Below, in pieces: positions 1-9,744 of a stretch of DNA of 64,000 nucleotides. This DNA is from Primulina eburnea (lineage: Eukaryota; Streptophyta; Magnoliopsida; Lamiales; Gesneriaceae). A model generated the notes under the pieces. That model did no database searches and had not been told where the DNA came from. It saw only the letters and a program-made list of their open reading frames with translations. The DNA lies in the NCBI RefSeq assembly GCF_022965805.1, contig NC_133114.1:5972261-6036260 (forward strand), read 5' to 3'. Numbering within the stretch: position 1 is the stretch's first letter; the number at the start of each line of letters is the position of its first letter. The position numbers and the translations under genes are program-made.

Positions 1-938
1 CTGTCGCTCCACGTGGCTAGAAGGGCCTTCTTCTTGTCTTTGCCGGCCTTCTTCTTGGAGGGACACTCGTTTGCATAGTGACCTTTTTGTTGACAGTTGT
101 AGCAGGTCACTTCCTTCTCAATCTTTTTGTCCTTCTTGTTGAAGTTGGAACTCCGCATGAATCTTTTGAACTTTCTAGTGAGGAGTGCCATTTCTTCATC
201 GTCGCTATCTTCAAGTTGACTGGTCAAGGCGATCCCTTTCGCCTTTACTTTGTCGTCATCTTTCTTTGTCTCCTTCCGGGTAGATACTTCAAGTTCATGG
301 GTCTTTAGGGTCCCATGAAGTTGATCAAGGTCGTAGGATGCCGCATCTCCCTTGTTGGATTCAATGATAGCCGTGCGCTTTGCATCCCATTCCGCCGGTA
401 GTGCTCGAAGGGCTCTCCTCCACACTTGTTTAGTTGGGTAGTTCTCACCAAGTTGGGCAAGCTCATTGATGATTTGGGTGAGCCGCCGAAACATGGTGTC
501 GATATCCTCCTTGGGTTCCATCTCAAAGGTCTCGTACTTGAGTTGGAGAAGGTCTATCTTCGTTTCTTTGACTTGATTGGTTCCCTCGTGGCAAATCTCC
601 AATTTGTCCCAAATCTCTTTGGCGGAGGTGCAAGCCGAGATTCGGTTGTATTCATTCATATCTAGGGAACAATGAAGAATATTCATAGCTTTAGCATTTT
701 GAGAGATAAGTTTCATATCGTCCTTGGTGAAGTCATCCATTCCCTTAGGAATTTCCTTATCATCCACCGTTTTCATGGGGATATAGGGACCTTTCACCGT
801 TATTTTCCAAAGGTCGTAATCGACGGATTGGATGTATAGAGATATTCTATTCTTCCAATATCCGTAATTAGTACCATTGAAAAGAGGGGGACGATTTGTG
901 GATTGTCCTTGGGCATACTCGCTTGCTAGATTGGCCAT
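1..938 (-). CDS. gag: copia gag polyprotein, N-terminal part (runs off the window)
   Basis: An open frame of 312 codons runs from ATG at 938 to the window edge without a stop. It starts MANLASEYAQG, followed by PPLFNGTNYGYWKNR, the typical opening of the copia gag (UBN2/DUF4219-type) fold. Near residues 280-295 it has a CCHC zinc knuckle, C-x2-C-x4-H-x4-C (CYNCQQKGHYANEC), followed by lysine-rich sequence. Gag packages the element RNA into cytoplasmic virus-like particles, and the knuckle binds RNA. The start is the first ATG after the primer site, 23 bases downstream of it. No break is visible in this part, so the copy could be fairly young. Confidence 0.9.
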   Translation of the reverse strand, partial: MANLASEYAQGQSTNRPPLFNGTNYGYWKNRISLYIQSVDYDLWKITVKGPYIPMKTVDDKEIPKGMDDFTKDDMKLISQNAKAMNILHCSLDMNEYNRISACTSAKEIWDKLEICHEGTNQVKETKIDLLQLKYETFEMEPKEDIDTMFRRLTQIINELAQLGENYPTKQVWRRALRALPAEWDAKRTAIIESNKGDAASYDLDQLHGTLKTHELEVSTRKETKKDDDKVKAKGIALTSQLEDSDDEEMALLTRKFKRFMRSSNFNKKDKKIEKEVTCYNCQQKGHYANECPSKKKAGKDKKKALLATWSD

Positions 939-960
939 TTAAAAGATTTTGAAAAATCTG

Positions 961-972
961 GCTCTGATACCA
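961..972 (-). promoter_or_regulatory. primer binding site, initiator Met tRNA
   Basis: The minus strand reads TGGTATCAGAGC, the classic complement of the plant initiator Met tRNA 3' end. It lies two bases after the CA that ends the LTR, and it fixes the orientation and LTR border of copia A. Confidence 0.95.
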
Positions 973-1471
973 CTTGAAGAACCTAAAGGGGGGGTGAATA
1001 GGTTCTTTTAGGCCGTTTAGCGTTTTTAAAACGAGTTTGCAAAAATTGCAAGCGGAAGACTTGAGGGACAATCACAAATAAAAAATGAATGCGTAAAGTA
1101 AGTGCGTAAAATAAATGCGTAGTAAAGTAAATGCGTAAAGTAAAGAGGGATAGAGATGTTTATGGAAGTTCGACGAAGAATCGTCTACGTCTCCCCTTCT
1201 CAATGAGGATCGAGGTATCACTATATCGACTTGGCTTTAGGAGCTCCAAGCTAGCTTTTAGAACCACGCCTCGATGCGTCTACTTGGCCTTGAGGGCTCC
1301 AAGGATAGCCACGAACTTTACAACCCACTCGAGAGTATTACTTTCACTCTTTTTCTACAACTCTTTTGATATTACAACTCTTTTAATCAACGCACACAAA
1401 AGATAGTAGAAAGCTTTGTAAGAGACAAGAGAGAGTGGAGTGGGATGATTGAGAATGAATCCTCAAAGGCC

Positions 1472-1479
1472 TATTTATA
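1472..1479 (-). promoter_or_regulatory. TATA box of copia A LTR
   Basis: TATAAATA on the minus strand. The palindrome array (1503-1970) lies directly upstream, so this is the likely U3/R core promoter. Confidence 0.65.
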
Positions 1480-1502
1480 CTAGTCTTGGACGCCAAGGTT
1501 CG

Positions 1503-1970
1503 GATCTTCTGTTTATGCTTCGGAACGTCCGATGTGATTGAAATCAATTTGCGTAATTCTGGGATGACTTCGGATCGTCCGTTCTTGACTTCGTAGGGTC
1601 CGAACATATGCTTCGGAGGGACCGATCAAACTACGTTTCTTCCGAACAGTTCTTTCAGACAGTGTATGAACAGCTTCGGAAGGTCCGAACTCAAGTTCGT
1701 ACCGTCCGAACATTCCCGCGTTTCCGGAGATTTGAAATCTTCAACACTTCGTAGCGTCCGATCATGTCCTTCGTAGCGTCCGAAATCTACTCAATCAACA
1801 GTCAGATCAATTTGTCTCCGCATTGAAGTGATTTGATTGCTTGTGTTCGGAACGTCCGATCACGTCTTCGGAACGTCCGAACTGGCTCCTCGCAGCTTCC
1901 GAACAGCTTCTACTTTGCTTCTGATCGGCACCTTTTCGGAACGTCCGAACCAACTTCGGATCTTCCGAAC
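1503..1970. repeat. array of about 15 palindromic 15-mers (6-3-6) in copia A U3
   Basis: Recurrent units have the form TTCGGA-N3-TCCGAA, with spacers ACG, TCG, TCT, AGG and others, and with some arms degenerate (TTCGTA...). I count about 15 recognisable units. Unit spacing is irregular, so this is not a simple tandem repeat. Confidence 0.85.
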
Positions 1971-2127
1971 TTAACTTTGTTCTTAATTTCCTGCATGCCT
2001 CAATATAAAACATTAGTACATTTTTAAGCCAAGTTTTGGTATCATCAAAACAAAAACTTTGGGATATGTTACAGCATTAAAAACATTAATCTCATCCTCG
2101 AGATTTGTATGTGTTTAAGGCGTAACA

Positions 2128-3683
2128 ATAGAGTACGGCGACATATGGGCCTCTGATAAGATGTCTGCTCGGATAGAATCACTGCTAGGAACCCATATCC
2201 TGTCTCGGTATCTCACAATACCGTCGCTGACTGTATACGAGACACTGCCCTTGGCTTCATCTCTCTTCTTCAACTGTGCTAATTGCTCATCTGCTGACTG
2301 ATCACTGCGAATACGGTCAAGAAGAGAGGACTGAATGGTCAAGGTAGATAGACGAGGAACTCTACCTCGAGGGTAAGTCTCAAGATCAAACCTCTGCATC
2401 TCAATCTGAAGAGGTTTCTGAATCGTCAAATGAGCCATCACTGCGACTTTTCTGCTCAGGGCATCAGCAATTACATTAGCTTTACCCGGGTGGTAGCTAA
2501 TGTCACAGTCGTAGTCTTTCACAAGCTCCAACCAACGCCTCTTACGCATGTTCAGCTCCTTCTGCGTAAAGAAATACTTGAGGCTCTTGTGGTCGGTAAA
2601 GATCTGGCATTTCTCTCCATACAGATAGTGCCTCCAAATCTTCAAGGCAAAAACTACTGCGGCCAACTCTAGATCATGGGTGGGGTAGTTCTTCTCGTGG
2701 ATTTTCAGCTGTCGAGAAGCATATGCTATCACTCTCCCATGCTGCATCAATACTGCGCGAAGACCGAGCTCCGAAGCATCGGTATACAGAACAAACTCGC
2801 CGGGTCCTGATGGTGTGGCCAAAACTGGTGCTGAAATAAGAGGTTGCTTCAGAGTATCGAAGCTCTTCTGACAGTCATCGCTCCACACAAACTTCACATT
2901 TTTCTTGGTCAGTGCTGTGAGTGGAACGGCAATGGAGGAGAATCCCTGAATGAACTTTCTGTAATATCCTGCTAGCCCAAGAAAACTGCGGATCTCGGAT
3001 GCATTCTCTCTGACTGCTGCAACTTTTGCTGGTTCTACCTCAATACCACTGCTAGAAACAATGTGGCCTAAGAACGCCACCTTCTCTAACCAGAATTCGC
3101 ATTTATTGAACTTTGCGAATAGTTTGTGCTTCTGCAATGTCTGCAACACTGTGGTCAGATGCCTGCTGTGCTCCTCCCGACTCTTGGAGTAGACGAGAAT
3201 GTCATCTATGAACACTATCACAAACTGATCGAGGTACGGTTGAAATATGCGATTCATGAGATCCATGAAGATCGCTGGCGCATTCGTCAGACCGAACGGC
3301 ATCACAAGGAACTTGTAGTGGCCATAACGAGTCCTGAAAGCAGTCTTGGAGACATCAGCATCTCTCACCCTCAACTGGTGATAACCGGAGCGCAGATCTA
3401 TCTTAGAGAAAATCGAAGCTCCCTGCAACTGGTCAAACAGATCCTCAATCCTCGGCAGTGGGTATTTGTTCTTCACTGTAACCCTGTTCAGCTCCCTGTA
3501 GTCAATACAAAGCCTCATCGAGCCATCCTTCTTTTTCACAAATAAGACCGGCGCGCCCCATGGAGAAAAGCTCGGGCGAATGAACTCCTTGTCGAGAAGT
3601 TCCTGAATCTGCTTCTTAAGCTCTGCCATCTCTGTCGGTGCTAATCGGTACGGCGCTTTGGATATCGGAGTCGTACCTGGCAT
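2128..3683 (-). pseudogene. pol: gypsy B reverse transcriptase and RNase H
   Basis: The frame opens [19 protein letters not shown] and runs through the RT domain (residues about 20-190), with the catalytic motif FIDDILVY, then a Ty3-type RNase H with [16 protein letters not shown] and ADALSRK. It stops in the linker before integrase because copia A is inserted there; the frame runs 13 bases into the LTR and ends at 2115. Oddities: a short deletion in the RT-connection segment ([14 protein letters not shown]) and LRAVL where LGAVL is usual in RNase H. The protease frame upstream is separated from it by a TAG. RT and RNase H copy the element RNA into DNA in cytoplasmic particles; this copy cannot make integrase. 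Confidence 0.92.
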
Positions 3684-3698
3684 AAGCTCAATGGAAAA

Positions 3699-4258
3699 CT
3701 ACACCTCTCTCTCGGGGGGCATACCAAAGACGTCCTCGGGAAAAACGTCTAAGAAATCTCTGACAATCGGAACATCTGAGGCTGACTGACTGGGCGCCTC
3801 GGGGACAGATACAAAGGTTGCTAGAAATGCCCGACACCCTCTATGCATGAGCTTCCTAGCCTGAACATAAGGAATAATGCGCGGTAAAGGAAAGTACCTG
3901 TCCGGCTCAAATAAGAACTGTGCCATTCCAGGCGGTCGGACAAGAACATATCTCCGCTGGAAGTCTATCAACACTCTGTTCCTCAATAGCCAGTCCATCC
4001 CTAGGATGATGTCAAATTCCGGCATCGGTAGCACAATCAGATCCGCATAAACGAGATTACCGTGTAGCTCAAGGTCTATATCTCGGATAACGTTGGTAGC
4101 TGTCATCTCCTCGCCTGACGGCAACACTACTGAAAAAGCTATGTCTAGCCCAATGGTCTTGATCTTGAGAAAGTTTGCAAAGACCTCCGAAATAAACGAG
4201 TGAGTGGCCTCTGAATCTATCAAGGCCTTGGTAGCTGAGCCGGCTATGAAAATTCTCC
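3699..4258 (-). pseudogene. gypsy B aspartic protease segment
   Basis: The translated segment contains IDSEATHSFIS, the retropepsin active-site loop, normally DSGATHS: the glycine next to the catalytic aspartate is changed to glutamate. Further on, FDIILGMDWL matches the second conserved protease block. The frame ends in TAG at 3699-3701, directly before sequence that continues into RT, so one point change interrupts the former gag-pro-pol frame. Upstream it begins at the 3' splice site at 4259, where reading continues from gag in frame. The protease would mature the polyprotein; the altered loop makes activity unlikely. Confidence 0.85.
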
Positions 4259-4457
4259 CTGAAAGTTCGGAACACTAAGCAGAACCCACAGATCACAAGA
4301 GCTAAGCTTATAGACATGCAACGGTCACAGTTCTTCTAACTAAGTCCCGAAAATAATACTAAGTAGAGCATGCAATCCTATCGCGGTTCTATGTTCAAAT
4401 CTTACTCCCGATTCCCAAAACACGGAAATTCAATAATAACTTAAAGCTTAAAGGTAC
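4259..4457 (-). other. probable spliceosomal intron between gag and protease
   Basis: On the minus strand the gag frame reaches TTGACAG, followed by GTACC, and 199 bp later TTTCAG precedes GGAGAATT. Joining at these GT and AG sites gives an uninterrupted frame with the junction LLTGRIFIAGS, a sequence that fits gag-protease linkers of related elements. Without splicing the frame ends at TAA within eight codons (4441-4443). The segment has no coding match. Confidence 0.7.
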
Positions 4458-5286
4458 CTGTCAACAACATAGTCTCCGGGTTGGTTTCCGCGGCATGGAG
4501 AGCAAAAACTCTACCTTGAGTAGACAGATTCCTCTGAGGGCATTGCAGCAACATGTGGTCTGGACTGCCACACTTAAAACACTTTCCTGAGCCAGCCATA
4601 CATGCTCCAAGATGGCGACGTGAGCACCTGGGACAGACTGGGTGCTCCCGAGTCCTCGGGGCTGGGCGTCCCCGCTGCTGCTGGCCTCGGTTCCTGGGCG
4701 GTCCATGAAAAGGCCTCTTGTTCTGCTGCTGATGCTGATGAGGAGGAGGGCGGTGTGGTGCCTGGACTGGGCGCTTGCCCTGGCGATCCCTCTTGATGTC
4801 CCGCAGATCCTGCTCTGCGGCTAGGATCTTGGAGACGGCAATCTCATAAGTAACAGGGTCAGACACCCTAACATCCCGGCGCAAGATCGACCGTAAACCC
4901 ACCAGGAAATGCATCAACTTGGCCTTGGCATCATTCGCGATCAGGGGCACAAAGTGACAGCCCCTCTCGAACTTACGGATGAACTCCTTAACCGTCATAT
5001 CCCCCTGCCTCAGACTCATGAACTCGGTGGTCAGCCTGGTGCGAACCTCCTCAGCAAAATACTTGGAGTAGAAAACCTCCGTAAAGCGTGCCCAAGACAG
5101 TGTAGCCAAAGTCAGGGCTACCGACGCTCCTTCCCACCATAAGCAGGCATCTCCAGTGAACAGATAGGTGGCACATCGGACTCGGTCTGCGTCTCCCAGC
5201 TCCATAAACTCGAAGATGACCTCGAGGGATTTGATCCATCCAACGACTGATAAAATGTTTGCGGAATAAAATAACAACTGCTGCAC
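4458..5286 (-). pseudogene. gag: gypsy B gag, N-terminus lost
   Basis: From GWIKSLEVIFEFMEL onward this is a clear retrotransposon gag domain (ATYLFTGDACLWWEGA, then WARFTEVFYSKYF). A proline/glutamine-rich linker follows, then a CCHC knuckle CFKCGSPDHMLLQC. The first 15-20 codons do not resemble gag and look like LTR sequence (TTCCGCAAACATTTTATC), so coding identity begins near 5240. There is no ATG: the open frame begins at a GTG at 5286 and a TAG lies just upstream. The family usually has about 100 further N-terminal residues. The 3' end is the splice donor at 4457. Confidence 0.85.
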
Positions 5287-8098
5287 TGAGGTCCTCGGGT
5301 GCCACTACTGCCGACCCAAGCTGGCTCATTGGTCCCCGCCCTCGGCCCTGGCCTCATCAGCACCTACAACAATCAAGTCTAGTGAGCCTAAAGACTCAGC
5401 ACGCATATATCGTAGGTAACGAGTAAATACTGAAGTAAAATGTGCATGAGATAAAATATCATGTCATGAGGCATGATGAAAATAATCTATACTGAGCAAT
5501 TATAATACGTGCATAACTGAACTGATAATCACAGTAAAAATGTTTGCTCCTTGGAGCCCTGTACTGAAATAACTGGTAAAATTTTCTGTTGAGATTATGT
5601 TTTACGCCTGTGGCCACTGCACTAAGCTGAACTGATCGGTAACTGGCTACCGGGGAGTCTGAAACTGAACTGAGCTGGCCGGTCACTGGCGACCGGGTGG
5701 TACCAAACTGAACTGAGCGGTCACTGGCGACCGTATAAAATAATACTCCCACATAGTGAATGAACCACAAGCCATATCGCATAAATCTAAAAAATAATCA
5801 TTTTCTATTTAATGCACGTAAAATAATTAACTGCCATAATGAAAATTCCTGTATATTTTACCAACTGGATTGGATTGGATCGTCCCCAGGCTCGCTGCGA
5901 CCTAACTGCCATGAAAAATATGCAATGGATTAAACTTGACCAACTATGCAATTTACGTTCAAAAGATGCGACTATGACGCCTAATGACTTCGTATTTAAT
6001 CACGACTCCGAACCAACCTGAACCGACACTGAACCGACATAAATTCATGATTAAAATACGCTTAAAATACTGAAATAATGCTCCTAAAATGATGAGGGTC
6101 GAAATCAAAACATGAAACGCTCTTTCGAGAGTCAATTTGGCACATCGCACCGTAAATTCTCGTACGACCTCAAAAATGATCCGAATCACGAACGGTCGAA
6201 AACATGACTTTACTAACTCAATGGGACACTGTACAGTCCAAGGCCATAGGCTAAAAGCCGACCGAGAACTTGAACGAGCCTCCGAACCGACACAGCAACT
6301 TGCTGTAAAATTCCAGCAACTGTACAATCGTGTATCATGTGTTGTAAAATTCCAGCAACTGTACAACTGTACCGGCCATTGGGGTGTGAACCACCGACCA
6401 GAGACTCTTACCAACATCCCAAGGAGTGATTTGAACCATGGCTAAGGGCCCTAGGCCAGCCACAATCCGCGTCACACCAAAACTCAACCGAAACTCCAAC
6501 CGAGAACCAACGTGCATGCGTGTGTAGTGTTTTGCCTTGATCGATGTCTTGCGTCGTTCCAGTGGCCATTTGATTGACCATGGCCCGATCTAGACATCTA
6601 GGAGCATGATATGAACCGTGGCTAAGGGCCATAGGCCAACCATGATCCATACCAAGCAACAAAAGAAACGAAACCATATGCTGAAAAATGGAACAGGCCG
6701 AAGGGTTATAGGGGGATGTTTTGATGTTTTGATTAAAAACCGATGAGCCATGGACCAAGCCACCAAAAGGGTGACTTAGTCACGTCTTAGACATGCTAGG
6801 GGAGTGATCTAACCATGGCTATAGACCCTTGGGGCAGCCAAGATCAGATCCTTCCTCCTTGCCATCAAAACTGAATTTCGAAACTCATAATGGACCAAAT
6901 GAGAAGTTGCTGTCCATTTCTGAATTTCCAGCAACCAGGGGCTTGAACGAATGGACCTATCTGATCCTAATACCTCCTATTACGTGTACATATGTCGCCT
7001 TGGGAGCCTGGAGTCGAACCAATCACCTGAAACTCACAAACCAAGAAAAACGTGAAGCTTGCCAAGAAAGGATCGAAAATCTGCATGCGTTGCTTCAAAG
7101 TGTTTTGACATGTATCTCGGTTTTTGCTTGAATAAACATGATCATATACTGAAAAATAATTGCTAATATGACTTGATTGAGGTTTGAAAGAAATCTAGAC
7201 ATGCCTGGTTTCGTTTCGAAAGAAAACGAACGAAACGTCGACGACGCGGCACGGAGGAGATGGAGCGCTTCTTTCCTTTCCTCTTGCACTCGATTTTTCT
7301 TTCTTTCCCTCTAGCAAAGAATCACGATTTTTTTCACACAAATGGGGCTCTGAATGGTGCTGAATTCGGTGGTGAGGGAGGGAGGAAATGGTTGGCGAGT
7401 GAGAGAAGATGGGTGCAAAATATAAGGATCATATCAAGACTAAGTCTCCTCAATTTAAATTTTGAATTCTTGTTGCTATCAAATGATCTCTTGGGTGATT
7501 CTAGAGTGTGTTGACCGATCAACCATGCCAACTTAGACTAGTATAAGCTCTTTAATTAATTAAATGGTATTAAACAAATGGGAGGGATTATCCTACTAAT
7601 TAATTATCAAGAAGGGGTCAAAGTTGGATGAGTTGGCAAGGTGTTGTCTAGGCAAGGGGTGGCCGAAATTGCATAATAAAATGGTAGGGGAGAAATTGAT
7701 TATCTAGTACATTAATAACCCTTAAAAGCCTTACTAATCCTTTAATTAATTTAATGAGCTAACCCCTTAATTGTGCCACTTAAATGAGTTTATTTCTTAA
7801 TTACCTCAAGCAACTTAAATTAAATCCTCAAACCTCCTTACTAGCTCAAATGAACTTACTTGCTAGCTAAATTAACTTTTGGAAATGTTTCTCAAATCTT
7901 AAATTCTATCTCAAAACTCCAACTCCAGTCCGGCCTCACTTAAATAACTGAAATGCTAAAAATCAAACTACTGAACTGAAATAATGAATAATTAACTTTA
8001 AATAAATGAATTTAAAATAATTATGCAGTGAAGTCAAATTTAAATTTAAAAATCTAGAATTATGCATGGCTTACGTAGACTGATTTACGGGTTCTACA
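5241..8098 (-). repeat. LTR of gypsy B (3' end deleted)
   Basis: On the minus strand it starts TGTAGAACCCGTAA at 8098. Near 5375-5410 it contains TGAGTCTTTAGGCTCACTAG followed by a GTAGGT box, matching the same module near the 3' end of solo LTR D (15420-15460). This identifies the whole stretch as LTR rather than leader. About 2.86 kb remains. No gene is seen in it. It holds the short inverted-repeat array at 5631-5733. Confidence 0.7.
5631..5733. repeat. three-unit inverted-repeat array in gypsy B LTR
   Basis: Three hairpin units built on CGGTC-GCCAGT-GACCG (the first reads CGGTAGCCAGTTACCG) are separated by copies of a CTCAGTTCAGTTT-like spacer. Confidence 0.75.
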
Positions 8099-8421
8099 GA
8101 ATATATGTAGGGTTGACCCGTATCACAGATAAAGATTCGTGAGACCATCTTACAAGAGACCTACTCACAGTACATTTTGTTAAAATTTATGTATATGTCT
8201 ATCTATCCGTCTACCCAACTAAAATTGGGTAGATGAGATTCTACCTATGTGGGCATTATCCTCACTTCATTTCAACGGGTAAGATCTTGTCACACGTACA
8301 ATTTTAAAAAAAAGTGGGTCTTATATATGCATAGGGAAATCTTGGTCATCTATCCTATCATGAGAGTAATGCCCACATGGGTAGGATGAAATAAACCCTA
8401 TATTTGAGTACCATTTACTAA
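8099..8421. other. AT-rich flank between gypsy B and the Harbinger element
   Basis: No gene is seen. About 8110-8170 contains a GTGAGACC/GGTCTCAC-type sequence (AGATAAAGATTCGTGAGACC) that looks like a dispersed plant repeat. An imperfect inverted repeat of about 23 bp (8241-8263 with 8362-8384) frames a 98-bp loop. Confidence 0.4.
8241..8384. repeat. imperfect inverted repeat, possible small foldback element
   Basis: The arms CTACCTATGTGGGCATTATC and the inverse of ATGCCCACATGGGTAG pair with only a few mismatches. No clear target duplication was found. Confidence 0.45.
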
Positions 8422-8447
8422 CGTTACGTTTGGTAGACATGATGGGA
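8422..8447 (+). repeat. left terminal inverted repeat of Harbinger element
   Basis: CGTTACGTTTGGTAGACATG, preceded by TAA. It pairs with the right end at 17418-17443. Confidence 0.8.
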
Positions 8448-9190
8448 GTAATAATATGTAGACAATACAGTGGATTATAAGGTGGTATTGCATGAGATAT
8501 AATACCTTGCATAAAAAATGATTTTTGTTTGCTTCCATTGTTAACCTTGTGATTGATTGAGTTGGTAAAATATACTTTCCCGTTTTATCCCTGTTGAGTA
8601 TATTATTTACACATTACCGCATAGCTCTCCCTCTAGATCTACAATCTCAGACGTATGGATTACCCCATAGCTCTCCCTCGATGGTTTAAATTTCTTCCAT
8701 CTCAAATATGAAGCGAATCCCCCTGAAATTTTTGGCAAACGATCTGGTAATGTAAAAATTTCTATGTAATTTCTATTTTGGCAAATTTTTTTATTTTATA
8801 CCTGTAATCTTCGATTTCTCGGTTTGACGTCGTTACCAATAGGTTTTGTGGTCATCTCCTTCTCGTTGTTGCTACCAAAAATTATTTTGTAGGTTTGTGG
8901 GTGATTTTACCATAGACAACCCACAAGTTTCCTTTGAAACATAAATCGAAGGGCACAACCAGCTACTTCTCCGAAATTAATTCGATGGTGATTTCTTGTT
9001 TTGTTTCAGTATTTTCAATTTTGTGCAACTCTATTTGTGCGTTTGTTTTCTGCATATTTTTCGGAAAATGTTTGATTTCTTCATAGTTTTGTAGTCGTCA
9101 ATGTTCTTAACTATTTCCATGTTTAATTAGTAAGTGAATACAATTTTGTGTAACGTCGTATCATGTATTAGTTTGCTCTATTAATTGTAG
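8448..9190 (+). other. Harbinger left noncoding region / possible first exon
   Basis: AT-rich, with no clear ORF. A short frame beginning ATGAAGCGAATCCCC at about 8709 ends at a possible donor (GATCTG|GTAATG) and could be a first exon for the gene at 9191, but nothing confirms it. Confidence 0.3.
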
Positions 9191-9601
9191 ACCAAAACCT
9201 ACGTGGTTTTTGTCGGTAGGAAGCCTAGAGTGTACGATAGATGGTCCGAGGCAAACGCCCAAGTTTGTCGTTTCCCTGGTGTGTGTTACCAAGGTTATGA
9301 AAGTAGGGCAGCTGCAGAGGAAGCATACAACGCTTCTTTACCAAAACCAGTTGCTGTCGACATTTTGAATGACTCGAATTGCTCAAGTTCTACTACTACT
9401 GCATCTTGTACTCGAGAAACAAATCAAACTAAGACATTAGCGGACCTAGTAAAGGAAGTATCTGATTTAGGTCGTGAGAATCACAATCTAGGCATGAAAT
9501 TGGAGAAGTTTTCTGAGGAGATACGAAAGTTATTGGAGGAAATCGAAAATGGTTCTGTTAGTAGCTATTTTTGGGTATTAAGCTTGGTTCTGTTATTTTA
9601 G
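9191..9601 (+). CDS. RNase H1 N-terminal (hybrid-binding)-like domain protein with coiled coil
   Basis: After a likely 3' splice site (TTAATTGTAG at 9181-9190) the frame reads YVVFVGRKPRVYDRW, then VCRFPGVCYQGYESRAAAEEAY. This is the small fold at the N-terminus of eukaryotic RNase H1, also found in the caulimovirus inclusion-body protein, which binds RNA/DNA hybrid or double-stranded RNA. A Ser/Thr-rich linker follows, then a heptad-like helix (LADLVKEVSDLGRENHNLGMKLEKF split over two stretches). The catalytic RNase H domain is absent. It lies inside the Harbinger ends, opposite in direction to the transposase and ORF1. The first exon is not certain, so the true N-terminus is unknown. Whether it helps transposition or is a captured host fragment cannot be told from the sequence. 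Confidence 0.65.
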   Translation, partial: TKTYVVFVGRKPRVYDRWSEANAQVCRFPGVCYQGYESRAAAEEAYNASLPKPVAVDILNDSNCSSSTTTASCTRETNQTKTLADLVKEVSDLGRENHNLGMKLEKFSEEIRKLLEEIENGSVSSYFWVLSLVLLF

Positions 9602-9744
9602 TAAATGGAAAATCCACCTTACATAACTTGATGTATCTGGTTTATCCAACTCGCAAAAGATAAACAGTTGGTTCATCAAAAATTGCAAACACATCAACCA
9701 AAAACACCCTAAACCCGTTACCATTACTCACCACGAAACAAGCT

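Larger units (their letters stand above)
1..2127 (-). mobile_element. Ty1/copia element A, 5' part (cut by window edge)
   Basis: Read on the minus strand, this holds a 5' LTR (975-2127), a primer site (961-972) and the start of gag (938 down to 1). The rest of the element lies left of the window. The LTR begins TGTTACG exactly where the reading frame of gypsy B stops matching its family, so A is inserted into the integrase end of B. The other target-site copy is outside the window. The LTR length of about 1.15 kb and the gag type suggest a SIRE-like copia, which is inference. Confidence 0.85.
975..2127 (-). repeat. 5' LTR of copia A
   Basis: The LTR reads TGTTACG...TTCA on the minus strand, about 1153 bp. 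The inner end is fixed by the primer site. The outer end is placed at the TG where gypsy B coding sequence breaks off. A second possible TG lies about 60 bp further in (TGTAACATATCCC), so the outer border is less certain. It contains a TATA box (1472-1479) and, upstream of that in transcription order, a dense array of TTCGGA-N3-TCCGAA units. Confidence 0.75.
2128..8098 (-). mobile_element. Ty3/gypsy element B (chromovirus-like), broken
   Basis: Minus-strand order is LTR (8098 down to about 5241), gag, protease, RT and RNase H, ending at 2128 where copia A is inserted. The LTR opens TGTAGAACCCGTAA. There is no primer site between LTR and gag: LTR-like sequence passes straight into mid-gag near 5240, so a deletion has removed the LTR 3' end, leader and gag N-terminus. 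The RT resembles the Tekay/Del lineage, judged by family resemblance only. Confidence 0.85.

Noticed and set aside
1503..1970. Heat-shock elements in the TTCGGA arrays
   Set aside because: The consensus needs GAA and TTC spaced by two bases; here the spacing is one or five, so the resemblance is superficial.
3126..3545. Plus-strand ORF of 139 codons opposite gypsy B RT
   Set aside because: It mirrors the strongly conserved RT frame and shows no domain of its own.
8422..8447. Target duplication TTA instead of TAA for the Harbinger element
   Set aside because: TTA is next to the left end only in a shifted reading; TAA flanks both ends exactly.
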